Positions 33,667 through 47,100 of a stretch of 64,000 nucleotides of DNA are shown piece after piece. The position numbers and the translations under genes are program-made. How positions within the stretch are numbered: the stretch's first letter is position 1; each line of letters begins with the position of its first letter. The notes beneath the pieces were generated by a model. That model saw nothing but the letters and a program-made list of their open reading frames with translations. It was not told where the DNA came from and did not search any database. Origin of the DNA: Oidiodendron maius Zn (lineage: Eukaryota > Ascomycota > Leotiomycetes > Myxotrichaceae); assembly GCA_000827325.1 (NCBI GenBank), contig KN832873.1, positions 2,122,245-2,186,244 on the forward strand, written 5' to 3'.

Positions 33667-36439
33667 TCAGGTTGACTCCTGTGCAGGGGTGACTACCTGA
33701 GTTGGCGGAAAGACCTGCTCTTCGATCTCCTCTCCAGCTGTTATAGGGCTGAAGGCATCGACTTCCTCGACCTCATCCTCGTCCTCCTCCTGAATTATCT
33801 CGCCGCTCCTCTTGCCTCCGGCGCTCGCACTGCGGCTGTGGCTGCTAGCTCGTCCAAGGCCGGCGCCTCCGCTCTGTGATGTTGGAGAAGACGTGACGAG
33901 TGTGTTGAGCATGGGCCCTTTGAATACGTTCTTCTTCCGCTTGGCGAAGACCAAGCCGCCTGCTGCATTGGGTCCGAATCCGTGATTGGAATTGCCCCAG
34001 ACGCCTTCGTTGAATGAAGATATAGGTGCTTGGCGAACAACACGAATATTGGAGGGGAAGGAACCTGTGGTGGGAGTTGCCGGAAGAACTTTGACTGAGT
34101 GGTGGGGACTACGGGTTGGGAGTGATACTTTGCTTAAGGACTCAGAGCCATTAGAGGACGTTGACGACGCTTTCGAGTGGGTATGGTGGTGGTGATGGAT
34201 GCTACGAACTGAGGAGACCGAAGACGAAGTTGACTTGCGGCCTCTGAGACCAGTGCTAGACCGTCGGAAGCCGGACCGTGGCGTTAGTGGCGAAGGAGAT
34301 AGTGAGTGTCGTTTGTTAGGTGTAGAGGTCTGGAGTGACGTAGGAGGATTGCTCTGTGCTACGGGCTGCGGTGTAGGCTTTGATGGCGCCGGTCCCTTAG
34401 CAGTGGCAGGCCTTGGGCTGGGATCTTTCGGACCAGTCCGCGAACTGCTCACTGGCTTCGCTAGAAGATCTGGCGCAGACTTGCTTGCTCTCTTGTTAGG
34501 TGATCTATTCAATTTCGTAGAACTGAACAGCCATTGCTTCCAATGAGCCAATTGATTCATGAATGCGTGTTGATGCCTACGTCTTGTCGCTCCATGTTGT
34601 ACGCCATTCGTCCGTGCTGAAACCAGATCTGGGCTAGCTGTGACAAGTTGTAGGGTGCTTCCACGAGAGCGCGCGCTGCGCAACGTCCCTTCTTTAGGAG
34701 GTGGAACAGGTCTTCGGTGGAGCGACGAGCTGGCTGATCGCATTGAGTCTTTATCAATTGGTGGCGGTGGCGGCGATATCAAGGATGGAGAATCTAAAAG
34801 GGAGTGCTCCGGAAGCCCTGGAAGATCCGAAAAGACTAGCTCTGGATAGTGCGCACTTCGTCTCTCCTTCCGCCCTCTACTCCTCGGTGGCTCACCACCC
34901 TTTCCGCCTTCTTGGCCCTCCTCGTCAACTCCTTGCAAGGTTGGGGCCAGGCGTTCTAGACGGCTGCTGGCAGCACTCAGTCTTCGCGATGCTCGAAGTT
35001 CAGCTTCCTTCTCTTTCCTTTTTGCTTCTCTTCTTGCGTGTTTCCGTTCTTCCTTTTCTATAAGAAGCGTCCACCAGCCTGCCAGCGCATCACACCGTCG
35101 AGCCAAGACATTCTCAATAACCTGGTCAATATCAACGCCAGCACTACGCATGCGCTGTAACGTCTCTTTTTCTAATGGGGTCGTGAATGGCGCGGGCTGT
35201 TGGAGCTTCAATATGGCTTGCTGCTGTGGCGCATGCTCAGCAAGGAAGGGGTGGGTTAATATGTCTGACAGTGATGGCCGGAGAAGCGGGCGTTTCGATA
35301 GAAGAACGTTTAGCAAAGATCGAGCATCTGGAGTGAGATGGTCCGGCCATTTCGGCTCGCTGCTCAGAATCTTTGTCCTCGTAACGTTATCGTCGTCATC
35401 GTCAAATGGTAGCTCGCCGCATAGCAGAGCATATAAGATAACACCCAAGCTCCACACGTCTACCTTTTCTCCAGCATATTTCTCTCCCTTCAGCATCTCC
35501 GGAGCGCTGTAGCAGACGGTGCCGCAGAAGGTCTGTAGATAGCTTGCCTTCCCTTCATATTCTCTTGTGAAACCGAAATCGCAAAGCTTGACATTTTCGT
35601 GCTTGTCGAGCAAGATATTTTCCAGCTTGAGATCTCGATGGACACATGATGCATTGTGAACATATGCCACGGCGCCGACTAATTGCGTAAACACCTTCTG
35701 CACTTTCTCCACCGGCAAAGCACCATTCTTTAGGAGGTAATTGTATAGCTCATCGCCTGTCACCCTGAATTAGCCATATCTCCGAACCCACCAGAAACCA
35801 ACATACCGGCACAGTACTCCAATACCAGCCACACTAGAGACTCCGTGACAATAACCTCGTACAATCGGGCAATATGAGGGTGTATAAACTGTCGATGGTG
35901 ATGTATCTCCCGAGCAAGGTTCGAGTCGTCCTTATTGGCAGATTTGAGCACAACCTGAACACACACCTAGTGAGCTATTGTTTACTCATACACCACTTCA
36001 CCATATATCCACACGAGGATAATCACGCACCTTTGACCCATTTGTCAACTTATGCGTAGCAAGATACACCTTCCCGAAGGAGCCTTTCCCAATTAAGCGT
36101 CCCAGTGTGTAGTTTCCAACCGTCCGGAGATCTTTCGACGAGAACTCTCTGCGGAACACAAACACATCAGCAAATGTGCATTCAGGCACCACTAAAAGGG
36201 GAAAAGAGTGCGAGGAAGGAGGGACACACTCCAATAACTCATGGTACGAGTTAGCAAGCTACATCCAAAATCTCAGTTAGCAATCAATCTTCCCTAAAAA
36301 TACACCCCGAAGCCCCCCAAATAATCCAACTTCTCTCCGTCTCATGTGTGAGACGCACTCCCAATTTTCCACAGGTTGTATTTTGTCGTACCTTAGCTTT
36401 CCGACCTTGCGACTCAGCTTTGAGTCTAGCGGCCTGCAT
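33667..36439 (-). CDS. CAMK-like Ser/Thr protein kinase with long disordered tail
   Basis: Exons 36392-36439, 36230-36258, 36031-36148, 35807-35954 and 33667-35756 give 810 residues. The first two exons are only 48 and 29 nt and encode MQAARLKAESQGRKAK and LANSYHELLE. Kinase landmarks are the Gly loop RLIGKGSFGKVYLA, the ATP Lys in VVLK (about residue 69), HRD at H154-D156 in CVHRDLKLEN, DFG at about 174, and the activation loop FCGTVCYSAPEML. VDVWSLGVILYALLCGELPF closes the C-lobe. After the kinase domain (to about residue 250) come a Lys/Arg/Glu coil and a long Ser/Pro/Thr/Arg-rich, probably disordered region ending acidic. It is a fungal CAMKL-type kinase; I cannot assign a specific yeast orthologue. 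Confidence 0.9.
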
Positions 36440-37769
36440 ACCAACTTCCTCTCTATCTCTCTCCTTTGTGCCTTATATTTTTCTTCCTAAAAGTCAATGC
36501 CTCTCCCCACCTTCACTAAAGCCCTCCTTATCTTCTCACGATAACAGCCTTTCCCCTCCAAGTTAGATGTCCCACATTCAAGAGCCGCCTCCTGTCGTCG
36601 TGGGCTGCGCTGTTGGAAGGGTTCGGGAGGACAGAGATTCGGCGGGCTCGGGACGAGGTCGTCGATAGGTAGGAGTCGCGGATCGTTCGAGCGCATTCGG
36701 CTACCGTAGAGTATCTCGGAACGGAGAGTAAAATTGAAGGTGTGCCTTTTGTTCCTTCCCGTCGTCGGATTATTTTTCGAGCCAGGAGGGGGAAGGGGTC
36801 ATATTTTGAGGCACGGAGGTAAGTTGATCAAATCCCAATGGGGCAGTGAGTGACTGGACGGGAGGGCGTTGCTCGCTTAGTCAGGGATGTGCACAGCAAT
36901 CGTGCCTCTTGAACTCACTGGGGTGGTGGGGATGATAAAGAATCCTTCTACTCCAATCAGCCGAGCTATGTCTTTAAGTACAGTATGTGAGAATTAAATC
37001 ACACAATATACTCTCATTGGAACTTGATAGATGCTCCAAAGACTACACTCTCCTAGGTTCTTGATACAAATCTTAAAATAGTATCACATGCTAGTCCCGT
37101 TTCATTTGGACGCGCAGATCAGTTCTTTTGCAGACCTTTTGGTGAAATGCCAAGCCTCAGGGGAAGGATATCCAAAATCCAAAGTCATACTGCGAGATAT
37201 CAAGAGACACATCTGAAAGGGAGTTTATTTAATCACACAGTATCGCAGGCCACCATGAACATGCATATCATATCTTGAACCGCTCATCTCATTTTCCTCA
37301 TCTTCAGCATTCCCTCCTTGCATTTACGGACCAGAGAGAAAAAGATACGACCCAGTTCCACTCCTAAATGACTGTCTCCGGTATACAATAGAGCTGGCAA
37401 AGAGGAAATCCTCTCTACAGCGACGTGAGATAATTAGGAAAAACCAACCAAACGAACAAAACGATGCCGCCGCTTCCCTTGACACAAGAGCTGAGCCGAG
37501 CTAAAGCCAAAGCTGTTATATGAGGCTTTGATCGCCCCTTAAATAAACACCTTATCCAGAAACGCCGTCGCCATATAACAAACGGAAGAAAATTACCAGG
37601 GGTCGCTTCAGCAAAATAATGTGCCACAAACTCGCTATGATGGTATCATCCTAAATGGTAATCGTGGTGCTGTGACGCTGCTATCAGATGCGAATCTAAC
37701 TACTGTGGAAGCGTATGATGTGCTGCTACCACTTAGCATGAGTGGATGGTGTTGGATGTGAGCGCAGTG
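36440..37769. other. Intergenic, kinase promoter and NIK1 3' side
   Basis: 1.3 kb, no gene evident. The kinase promoter is expected in the first part and the NIK1 3' UTR at the far end. Confidence 0.45.
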
Positions 37770-40700
37770 TCATCTCACTCTCGACAAAACGTCCTCTTGA
37801 TCAGCCGAAGCTAGAGAAGGACTCTCCAAGCTACCGTGGGATATCGGCCCTGTTGTTGTGAATGGTCTTGGCTGCATGGGTGGTCGCAGCGCACTTGTAG
37901 GGCTTGGCCTGGGTGAGGCATTATCATTATGTCCGGCAGCATGCTCGTCGTTGGTCGACGGCCGCACATCTCTGCCTTTCTCTAACAAGGCACCACCCAA
38001 AGTTGCACATTTTAAGATGGTCTGTATCAGATGGTTCTGCTTGAGAGGCTTCGAGAGGTATTCGTCCATCTGGGCCTGAATGCATTTCTCTCTATCGCCA
38101 AGCATAGCGTGTGCCGTCAAGGCAATGATAGGAGTCCGCTGCGTTCCGATACTGCGTTCGTACTCCCGGATCTTCGCAGTAGCCTCAAATCCTCCCTGAT
38201 TGCTTGTTAGTATATCAATATATACAGAGTCTAGCAGCACTCACCATAATGGGCATCTGAACATCCATGAGAATGACATCGTATCTCTTCTCCTTGACAG
38301 CATCGAGAGCTTCCTGACCGTTGCTCACGACGGTTACAACGTGGTGGTACTTTTCCAAGATTTTGACTGCTAGGCGCTGGTTGACGACGTTGTCCTCCGC
38401 GAGGAGAATATCGAAAGATTTCGTGTTATCTGCCAAAGATGGTGCAGCCCTATTCTCTAGAGCAGGGATCATACCATTGCCTAGATCAATCGTCAAGCAT
38501 GGCGTCGTCATATACGATGTAATACCCAGATCCAAGGCAGCCTTCAAGCTGACATGCACAACGGGAGCCAGCAGAACGATCGGGATATACTTGAACTCAT
38601 CGATCGACCTCAGGTTCCTTGCCATCTCAATTGAGTCTACGATAATGACATCGTAAGTCGATGCCGCCTCTGTTGCTCCTTTAAGGCTGACATGGCGCTC
38701 AGAATTTACCACCACTGGCACAAGACCAATCTGCTCTAACATGTGCGCAATTTCTCTGCCATGGCCAGTGGTTCCCTTGTCAATGAAGAGTACATTGTGG
38801 CCATGATATGGCTTGAGTGGTTTCTGAATGAAGGAGATGTCCGAGGTGGCGAGACGGACCGTGCAGGTGAAGAAGAATGAGCTTCCTTTGCCATACTCGC
38901 TCTTGACCCAGACGTCACCCCTCATTAGGTTAACTAGTCTCTTTGAGATGGATAGTCCTAGACCTGTTCCGCCAAACTTCCTGGTCATAGATCCATCCGC
39001 TTGCTGGAATGTATCGAAGATGAGATCGAGCTTATCTGCTTGTATACCAATACCAGTGTCCGACACAGAGAACTCCACTGCGTACTCATTCGGTGCGCAG
39101 TGATCTTGCTCCGCCTTTCGGATTGTCAGGGAGACCTCACCATGCTCAGTAAACTTAATGGCATTTCCCACCAAGTTCAGGATCACCTGCCGTAGACGGA
39201 ACGAGTCCCCGACCACGTGATCCGGTACCGAGCTGTCTACGCGATAAGTAAGGTCCAAGAACTTTTCATTTGCCTTCACAGCGAGCGTCTTCAGCGCGTT
39301 AAACACTGTGCCACGAAGAGTGTACGGGATCTCCTCCATGATCATGCGGTTCGCTTCAATCTTAGACAGATCCAATATATCATCGATAATCGTTAGCAGG
39401 CTGTTAGCAAGATTGTGCACGATGTTCAACATCTCGCGTTGGTAATTCGTAAGATCCGTATCTAGAGTTAACTGGGTCATTCCAATGATCCCTAAATTTT
39501 TGATGTTAGTTTCTAATTGCTCTTTGGGTTAGAAGTAAAGTACCGTTCCTTGGTCGGTGTTAGCAGTTGTTCGTTGATATGATTTTAGATGTGATGGATG
39601 AAGCAAACCAAAGAAATGAAAAAAAAGGAAAGGCAAAGTGGTTGATGAAGTCCAGGAGAGGAGAGTCCTGAATCTTCCATGAATGGTAGGTGGGAGCATC
39701 TTGCCGTGCCTTCCTTCAAAAATCCATATTCCCGCACCACTTGACCGTGATTTACAACCCATGTAGAGAGAGGGCAGGGGAGAAGAGTACAACAAAAGAA
39801 AAAAGGGGATTTACATTGGAGTTCGGATCTCATGCGACATGTTGGCCAAGAATTCTGACTTTGTCCGGTTGGCGAATTCGGCAGCTTCCCTGGCAGCAGT
39901 GTTCCTCTGAATGCTGTCTCTCAAATTGAATACCATCTGATTGATCTTGCGTTTCAGTTCGTCCATTTCCCCGGATGCTTCAACAGTGATCAACTTCGTG
40001 AAGTCTCCGTCTGTTGCAGCATTTGTGATATCACCGAAGGCTCTGACTTGTGCAGTTAAGTTCATTGCCATGGTGTTAACATCTAGAACCCCGTTAGCTT
40101 TGATACTCCGATGACAAGCGACAAGTTGTACCTGTAGTAATTTCCTTCCACCTTCCACCGATACCAGCAACATCGGCTTGGCCACCCATCTTTCCGTCGA
40201 CGCCGACATCCTTGGCCACCCGCTGCACCTCGTTCGAGAAGATACTCAAACGGTCGACCATGTTGTTGATTGTCTCCTTCAATACGAGTATCTCACCTGC
40301 AGCCTCAACTTCGATCTTCTGACTCATGTCTCCATTGGCGATGGCCTGCGTGACAGTCGATATACCACGCACTTGGGACGTTAGATTACTGGCCATGGTG
40401 TTGACGTTCTCGGTAAGATCCTTCCACTTTCCTTCGACATTGTCGACCTGAGCCTGGCCACCCAAGGTTCCGTCTGTTCCGACCTCCCTAGCAACTTTAC
40501 TGACTTCAAAAGCGAAGGTGCCTAACCTGTCCACCATAGTATTGATTGTGTCCTTCAAAGACGCTATTTCTCCCTGCACCTCGACTCTAATCTTCTCGGT
40601 TAAATCCCCCTTGGCGACAGCGGTCGTGACCTTAGCAATCTCACGCACTTGTGTCGTCAAATTCATAGCCATGCCGTTAACATTCTCAGTGAGATCCCTC

Positions 40701-42233
40701 CATGTTCCTTCGACGTCATGGACAGTTGCCTGACCACCAAGTTTACCTTCCGTCCCGACTTCACGGGCAATCTTCGTGACTTCTTGAGCGAACTGTTGGA
40801 GCTGGTCCACCATGGAGTTGATAGTCTCCTTGAGCTGTTTAATCTCGCCCTTGCATTCGGCACGCACTTTCTGCGTCAAATCTCCCTTTGCCACAGCTGT
40901 AGTAACCATTGCTATGTCTCGTACTTGGGTCGTGAGATTATTGGCCATAGCATTGACATTCACAGTCAAGGTGTTCCACATTCCCTTGACTCCATCAATC
41001 TCTGCCTGACCGCCGAGGATACCCTCCGTCCCGACATCTCTAGCCACACGTGTGACTTCTGCGGCAAAAGTCCTCAGTTGATCCACCATGGTATTAATAG
41101 TCTGTTGCAGTTGCAGGATTTCACCCTGGGCAGGTCGCTGAATCTTCTGCGTTAAATCTCCGTGGGCGACTGCAGTTGTCACGGATGCGATTTCTCGCAC
41201 TTGGTCTGTGAGATTCTGGGCCATAACGTTCACTGCAGGATGTCAGCTTCTGTTGTGAGAGAAGTAGTGTGATGCTGAGAGCAACGCAAATGGAGGCGCG
41301 GGTTCCTCTGCCGGGGAGGGCGGGCATACCGTTATTCGTTAACTCCTTCCAAGTTCCGTCAACCCCTACGATCTGGGCCTGTCCACCCAAGATACCCTCG
41401 GTGCCCACTTCCCTGGCTACACGAGACACTTCGCTGGAAAATATTTGAAGTTGGTCCATCATAGTATTGATGACCTAGAACACAGGTTAGCCTATAATCA
41501 AATTTATGCTGCACACGACACCACATACCCTCTTGAAAGTAGTAATTTCGGGATCCATCTCCACCGAGTGGATCTGAACCTTTTTGCTCAGGTCACCCTT
41601 GGCCACAGCCGTGATAATTTCTCCTATTTCCCTCAACGCCTTCTGGAAAGCTTCGTTGGCCTGCTGATGTTTCTTGAGCTCTCGCTCGAGGGCTGCCACG
41701 CGCTCAATCTCCAGGACGGAGAGCGCCTTCTCCTGCAGCTGCTTCTGCTGCAGCAGCTGGTCATTCACCATCATCAGCTCGGACTTCTGGCTCGACAGTT
41801 GTTTCGATTGATTGTCCACATGCTCACGGAGAGTCTCGAGGTCCTCATCGGTCAGTTTAGTGAACTTCGGGGGGCGCTCTCCAGCGGGCGCGTCCCTCGA
41901 GGCCAGCAGAGAGTTGACGAGGTTTTGCCGCGACGCAGCGTTCTTCGCGTTCCGGCCGGTGAGAACATCAGCGAAGGCGGACGGCGATCCAATCTCGTTG
42001 GGGGTATCCGGTAGGTTCTGGATGTTGGCCACCATCGAGGCCTTGGTCTCGAGTGTCTGCACGCGAGCCACGAGGGCGGCGATCTCGCGCTCGAGGCCAC
42101 GCTTCGCTGGTGTGTCAGGCCCGGGGAGCTTGACGCCCTGGCTCTGGAAGTCGGGCGGAGGAGCGTGGATATTTGTGGCAAGACATTGTAGGATGGCGGA
42201 TGTGGCCGCAAAGGCCGAGTCGTATTCGATCAT
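37770..42233 (-). CDS. NIK1: Group III hybrid histidine kinase (os-1/Nik1)
   Basis: Seven exons: 41529-42233, 41330-41474, 40132-41232, 39815-40082, 39544-39548, 38245-39491 and 37770-38195, giving 1298 residues, the size I recall for Neurospora Os-1. It is the osmosensor above the Hog1 MAP kinase pathway and the sensitivity determinant for phenylpyrrole and dicarboximide fungicides. A short N-terminal region and coiled coil lead into six HAMP repeats of about 92 residues ([26 protein letters not shown] and similar). The H-box [14 protein letters not shown] (His734) is completed by a 5-nt microexon. Then follow the N-box [24 protein letters not shown], and [14 protein letters not shown]. The receiver domain has [13 protein letters not shown] (Asp1151) and the tail is Pro/Arg/Ser-rich. 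No transmembrane segment, as usual for the class. Confidence 0.96.
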
Positions 42234-44197
42234 TGCCGATGAGGCGATGGCAGCCAGGACTGGCCGCGGGGATCGATGAGCGGTGGCTGGCTATCCTGAA
42301 GGCATGAAGATATGACTCGTCGGGAAGAGACTCGTTAGACCGAGGAGGGCGACCGCTGGCGGCCGAGGATCGAGGGCGAGGGCGAGGGCGGTTGTGCAGC
42401 TGTCTAGAAGGAGAGGAGAGGTCGAGCGAAGGTCAGAAAGGAGAGAGGCGTCTAAAAGATAATGATCCACTAGGTCCAAATCGGCGTCACTAACGATGGA
42501 GAGGGGGTAGCAGTCGTGGACCAACACACGTGAGAGAGGCAGGATAGGGCACGGTAGCGCACCGGCGAGGATGCTCGACTCGCCCGACTCGACTCGTCTT
42601 ATCCTCTGGACACTCCGGCCACAGTGGTGATGGGCGTTGGAAGGGGATGGGCGGATGGTGGTTAAGAGCCGGTGTGCCAGATGCGGCAGAAGTCGAGAGG
42701 CTCAATGCCAACGGACAGACCAGCACTGGTGGACGGGCTTCTCTCACACGCTCGCTCTCCAAGACCCCCCCCTTGTCTCCGCAGCGTGCCGATTCAAAGT
42801 GCTTAGAGGCCCCACCCACAGAGAGAGAGAGACACAGTGGCGACCAAGGAGATCGCGGATCGACGAAGGGGATCAGAAGAGGCCAGGAGAGGGATGCAGA
42901 AGCCTGACAGCGACAGACCAAGCTCTAGAATCGAGGAGTTCACCTCTGGGATCAGTGGGTTCGGCAAAGGGTGCATCCACATAGAGAAAGAGAGGCAAAC
43001 AGGCCGTGGGAAGACACGACAAACCCGCCGGACGAGACGAAACGAGAACGGGACAGGAACAAGACGGGTTGGCCTGAGGACAAATGCCGCAACGGATTTA
43101 GGAGTGCAGGGAGACACACCATTGGTTGAGAATGATGAAATTGTTAGTCATCCAAGCCCTAGCCAATCATGAGGCCCGACCGAGAGCAGCAGCACAATGA
43201 CGGTGTGGCGGCAAATCCATGCTCGAGGATTGCCTGATGGGGAATGGACGAGTACGGGGGGGGACGATCAGAATATGGGCGGGAGAAGTACCGCGGCGAT
43301 ACAAGGGCAGGACTGATACAACAAGATAGAAAGCAGAAGAGGGATGTCTGAAAGAGCCTCTCTTGTCACGACCAAAAGGCAGATAAACCATCTATCACTC
43401 TAGCACTCGATCAGTCAAGCCAGGTATCGAGCAAGCATCCCGCCTTTACCGCAACACAGCCTTCCCATCATCCCCTCTCCATTTTTCCCCTATGGTCCTA
43501 CGTAGCACATATTCAGTGCCCCTTCGCACATTAGAGTCGTACCACCAAGCACAGCGCAGACAGGTAGTCACCTGGATCTGCACCCCCTATTTTTCCCATG
43601 CACCTTTCATCTCCCTCGCAATCCACGTGAGCGGCTTCCAATGAGATCTTATCTGCACCGGCCACCCACTGATCCTGCCTGCCCGCGAACCTGTCAGCCA
43701 AAAGAAATGCCCGCCCAGAGTCCCCCCACCCCTCTCCTCCCAAACAAGCGGCCGCCGGCTTGCTTCATTCGTCCGCCAGCTCCGAGGAAGTTTCAGCGCC
43801 AAGTACACTAACTAGGATTTCTCTTCGCTGGGAACGGGGAGGGGTTCGCTCGCTTGGCAGGCTCAGTATGCTGAGGGGTTTGGATTTTCGATATTTAAAG
43901 TACATCTGTACCGTACCTTAACGCGCTTTGGCAATGGCTGATGGTGGAGGCTAAACTGGGTACGGTAATGGATGAAGGCGACGGACGAGGGCATGCTCGA
44001 CGTTGGCAATCGCAATTTTTTTACTTCTCGAGCTGGATATGTACTGTAATTAGTAGAACTCACTCCCTTTGTTTTACCGACAGATCACACCAGCAGAGCA
44101 CAATAACAATATGGTATCGCTGCAAACGCCAACCCACGCCGTCATTCATTATATGATATACCCACCGCCATTTTAAAACATCTCCCCTCTGCCACGC
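42234..44197. other. Long upstream region of NIK1
   Basis: About 2 kb without a supported gene. A GA-run occurs near 42821-42833. Reading frames up to 143 codons exist but look random. It probably carries the NIK1 promoter and long leader plus the 3' end of the Munc13-type gene. Confidence 0.45.
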
Positions 44198-47100
44198 TTA
44201 TCGTCGAGGCAGATTATTCGGCCCAAATCGTGGCCCACCCCCCGTCGCCAGGCTCTGGCGGACGATCATCTCGGCGGCGGCGGCAGCCGCCAGCCGTTCC
44301 CTCTGTCGGCTGCGGTCCCTCAGGTACGGTGCGGCCTCTGGGCGCATGCGCAGGATGCGTAGGATCATGTCGTCGCTCGGGTCCGCCTGGGCCTCTTTTC
44401 GCTTCTCCTCCTTGGCCTTCTTCATCGTGCCTAGGTTGCGGCTCAGCATAATGCTCTTGGTGCGTCGCATCGATGTCGACCCGAAGATGCCGCCGAAAGA
44501 CGGGCCTAAGCTCGCCGGCGCGGATAGACGGTTGCGCTGGGCCTGCGCGCGCTGGGCTGTGGCCGTGGCCATGCGCTCCGAAGTACGGATGAGGTTGTCC
44601 GTTGTGTCGAAGTAGAAGAAGTTGAGTGATGCCAGTTCGCTGTACTTGGGCGACTTGAGCACCTCGGCAGGCACGCCCATGGTCTCGCCCGTCTCCTCAT
44701 CTTTGGCGTTGAAGAATCCGAAGAGCAGCTCGAGCCAGCGGAATACAATGTCCAGTTCCTGTTGCGTGAGAGGTTTCTGGTTCGAGGGCTTGTCTGAGAG
44801 CGGGGGAACCAACAGGCCTTCGAGAGCTAGCAAGACCTCCTTCCATAATCGAGTCATGACCATGACCATCGACGCCTCCGTCAGCGTCTGTTTCATGATG
44901 GCGAAATTCTCGTCAAAATAAGTAAAGAGGGGTTTAAGAGCATTTTCGATATCCATAGGTGTCACCGTAGTGGATACAGATTGACGGTTCCTCCACAAAT
45001 TCGATACTGCCCCCGAAAGGCCCCGCGACATCAAGTGCTTGAGAGCATCTAGGGACAGCGATGCATTGATATATTGTGAGAGCTATACTGTCAGCCACGT
45101 CTAGAATTTCTCGCGCAAGGGCATACCTTATCGGTAATCCGCCGGATCATGTCCCTTTCTGTCCTCTTCAACAGACGGAATGCTTTGGCGAAGTAAAACT
45201 CAATATCGTCTCGTTCCCCTTCCATGCTGACACGTAAAAGTAGCCTCCCCTGCGTATCCAGGTTCAGCCAGTACTCCCGAGGCATGTAATCGCTGAAGTG
45301 CATTGGGTCTAATTTCAGAGAGGTTCGTCCCACGTAGTCGTGGTCGCCGAAATTGTCCCAATCCCAGACAGTAGCTATGATGTTCAATGCCCCCTGTACA
45401 GTAATATCCACTGATTCGTCCCACCGAGGGTTGAGATTCTTCATCACAACTCTGGTCTTAGCCAGACGCTTTTGATACTCATCCCCCAAGACTACATAAG
45501 GGTCGCTAGATCCGTTAGCATCGCAAGCCTTCAGCTCTTCTGCCTCGACAATTTTTATCGTAAAGACATGCTTTGACGGTCTCCGCTTCTCTTTTATCGG
45601 CGCGTGCTTGGCAAGCACTTCAGCACAGGCATCCACATTCATCATATTTTCGAGGGTATCTAACTGTTGAGTGGCGTATTCAATATTGTTTAGTTTGACG
45701 AAAGACTAAGACGCTTAGCAGCCATAACAAGGAAACAGAGGACGCCTGGCCTACCTCAGGATAGAATTGAAATGGTTCGATCTTCTCCTTATTGTTCCAG
45801 ACATCTTTTGCGAGCTGCATCCACTTCTCCTGTGACGTCTGTGAAGCCGCGGCCACCTGAGCTGGGGTGAGTCTCTCCATCTCTTTCGAGAATCTCTGTT
45901 CGATGACTTCGCAGTACCTTCCTAAACCCATGCCAAAAGATTTGGCTAGAGCAGTCATGAATTTTGCGTACTGCACATCATCGTCCCAATTGAGCTGGAA
46001 TATTTGATCGGCGGTCTGGTTGAACAAGCGGAAGATATCAATGACAGAAACACTGTGCCGCTCATCATCTGTGGCCGGTACGTCAGGATTAGTCGATCGA
46101 ACCTGGAATTGGTCTTGCTTAATTGCCTCGTCAATGAGCTCGACCATCTTCGAGTCGGCTACGCGGATCCATCTCCACACGAAATCTGCGAGTAGCTCTT
46201 CGATATGAAAGGAGAATGGTTTGTCTGGGAGTGCAGAATGATGTATCCGACGTAACTCAACAAGTTCTCTGTACAAGGCAAAGCCGTCTTCCAAATCAAC
46301 TTCCGAGTTATTGGTCTGGGCCACTTGAAGAATGCGCTGGATCAGATCTCTTGCGTCATTCTCAAAGCTAGGGAACATTGTCTCGACGAGGACCGTCAAA
46401 ATGTTGACCCTCATTACCTCGGGATTCTTTCGATACCTCTTCTGGATTCTCTCACATAGCTTAACCACAGATTTTCCGAGCTGCACAACGTGAGAAAACT
46501 GCCATTCGTCTTGGTTCTGTGGGACCTCTGCCTCTAGGTAGCCTCTGTATACCGCTGCAGCTTGGGAACGAAGGCCTGTGGCCAGCTGTTCCGTGTATGA
46601 TTGAAGTTCATCTGGGTTCTTAGTGAATGAAGCATCGCCATAAATGTGTTCCTCCAAGACGAGCATGATGGAGCCTGCCGACGGCGGCTTGGGTTCGTAG
46701 CAGTGTTGCAGGATGTTATAGAGGTCGCGTAGAAGAGCTTCGTGCAGATTTGAGAGAATTTGGTGGTACATAGCGAAGTCTTGAACAGTCCAATGATGCT
46801 GATCAATTGACGACAGACTCATAGAGTGTGAATGCGTATTCGAGCGTTTTGTCTCAGGGGGAGGGTTCTTAATAAACTCGAAAGTAGAGTCCAGTTCAAC
46901 AAGACCAATCTCTTGATCTAAAAACTTCTGCGCCGTGACATCCAAGAACAAAACCAGCCTGGAAAACTGAGGAATGCGCCAGCGAATACACAATTCTGTC
47001 AAAAGCTCAATGGACTTCTTTGAAAGTGGCGGTGGTGCGGTACCACCCTCCGTTGCTTCTGGGGCATGGAGAAGATCGAAGGTCATGACGTGCATAAGGA

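Noticed and set aside
42234-44197. A protein gene between NIK1 and the Munc13-like gene
   Set aside because: All frames are short and overlap on both strands; composition is that of a GC-rich promoter region.
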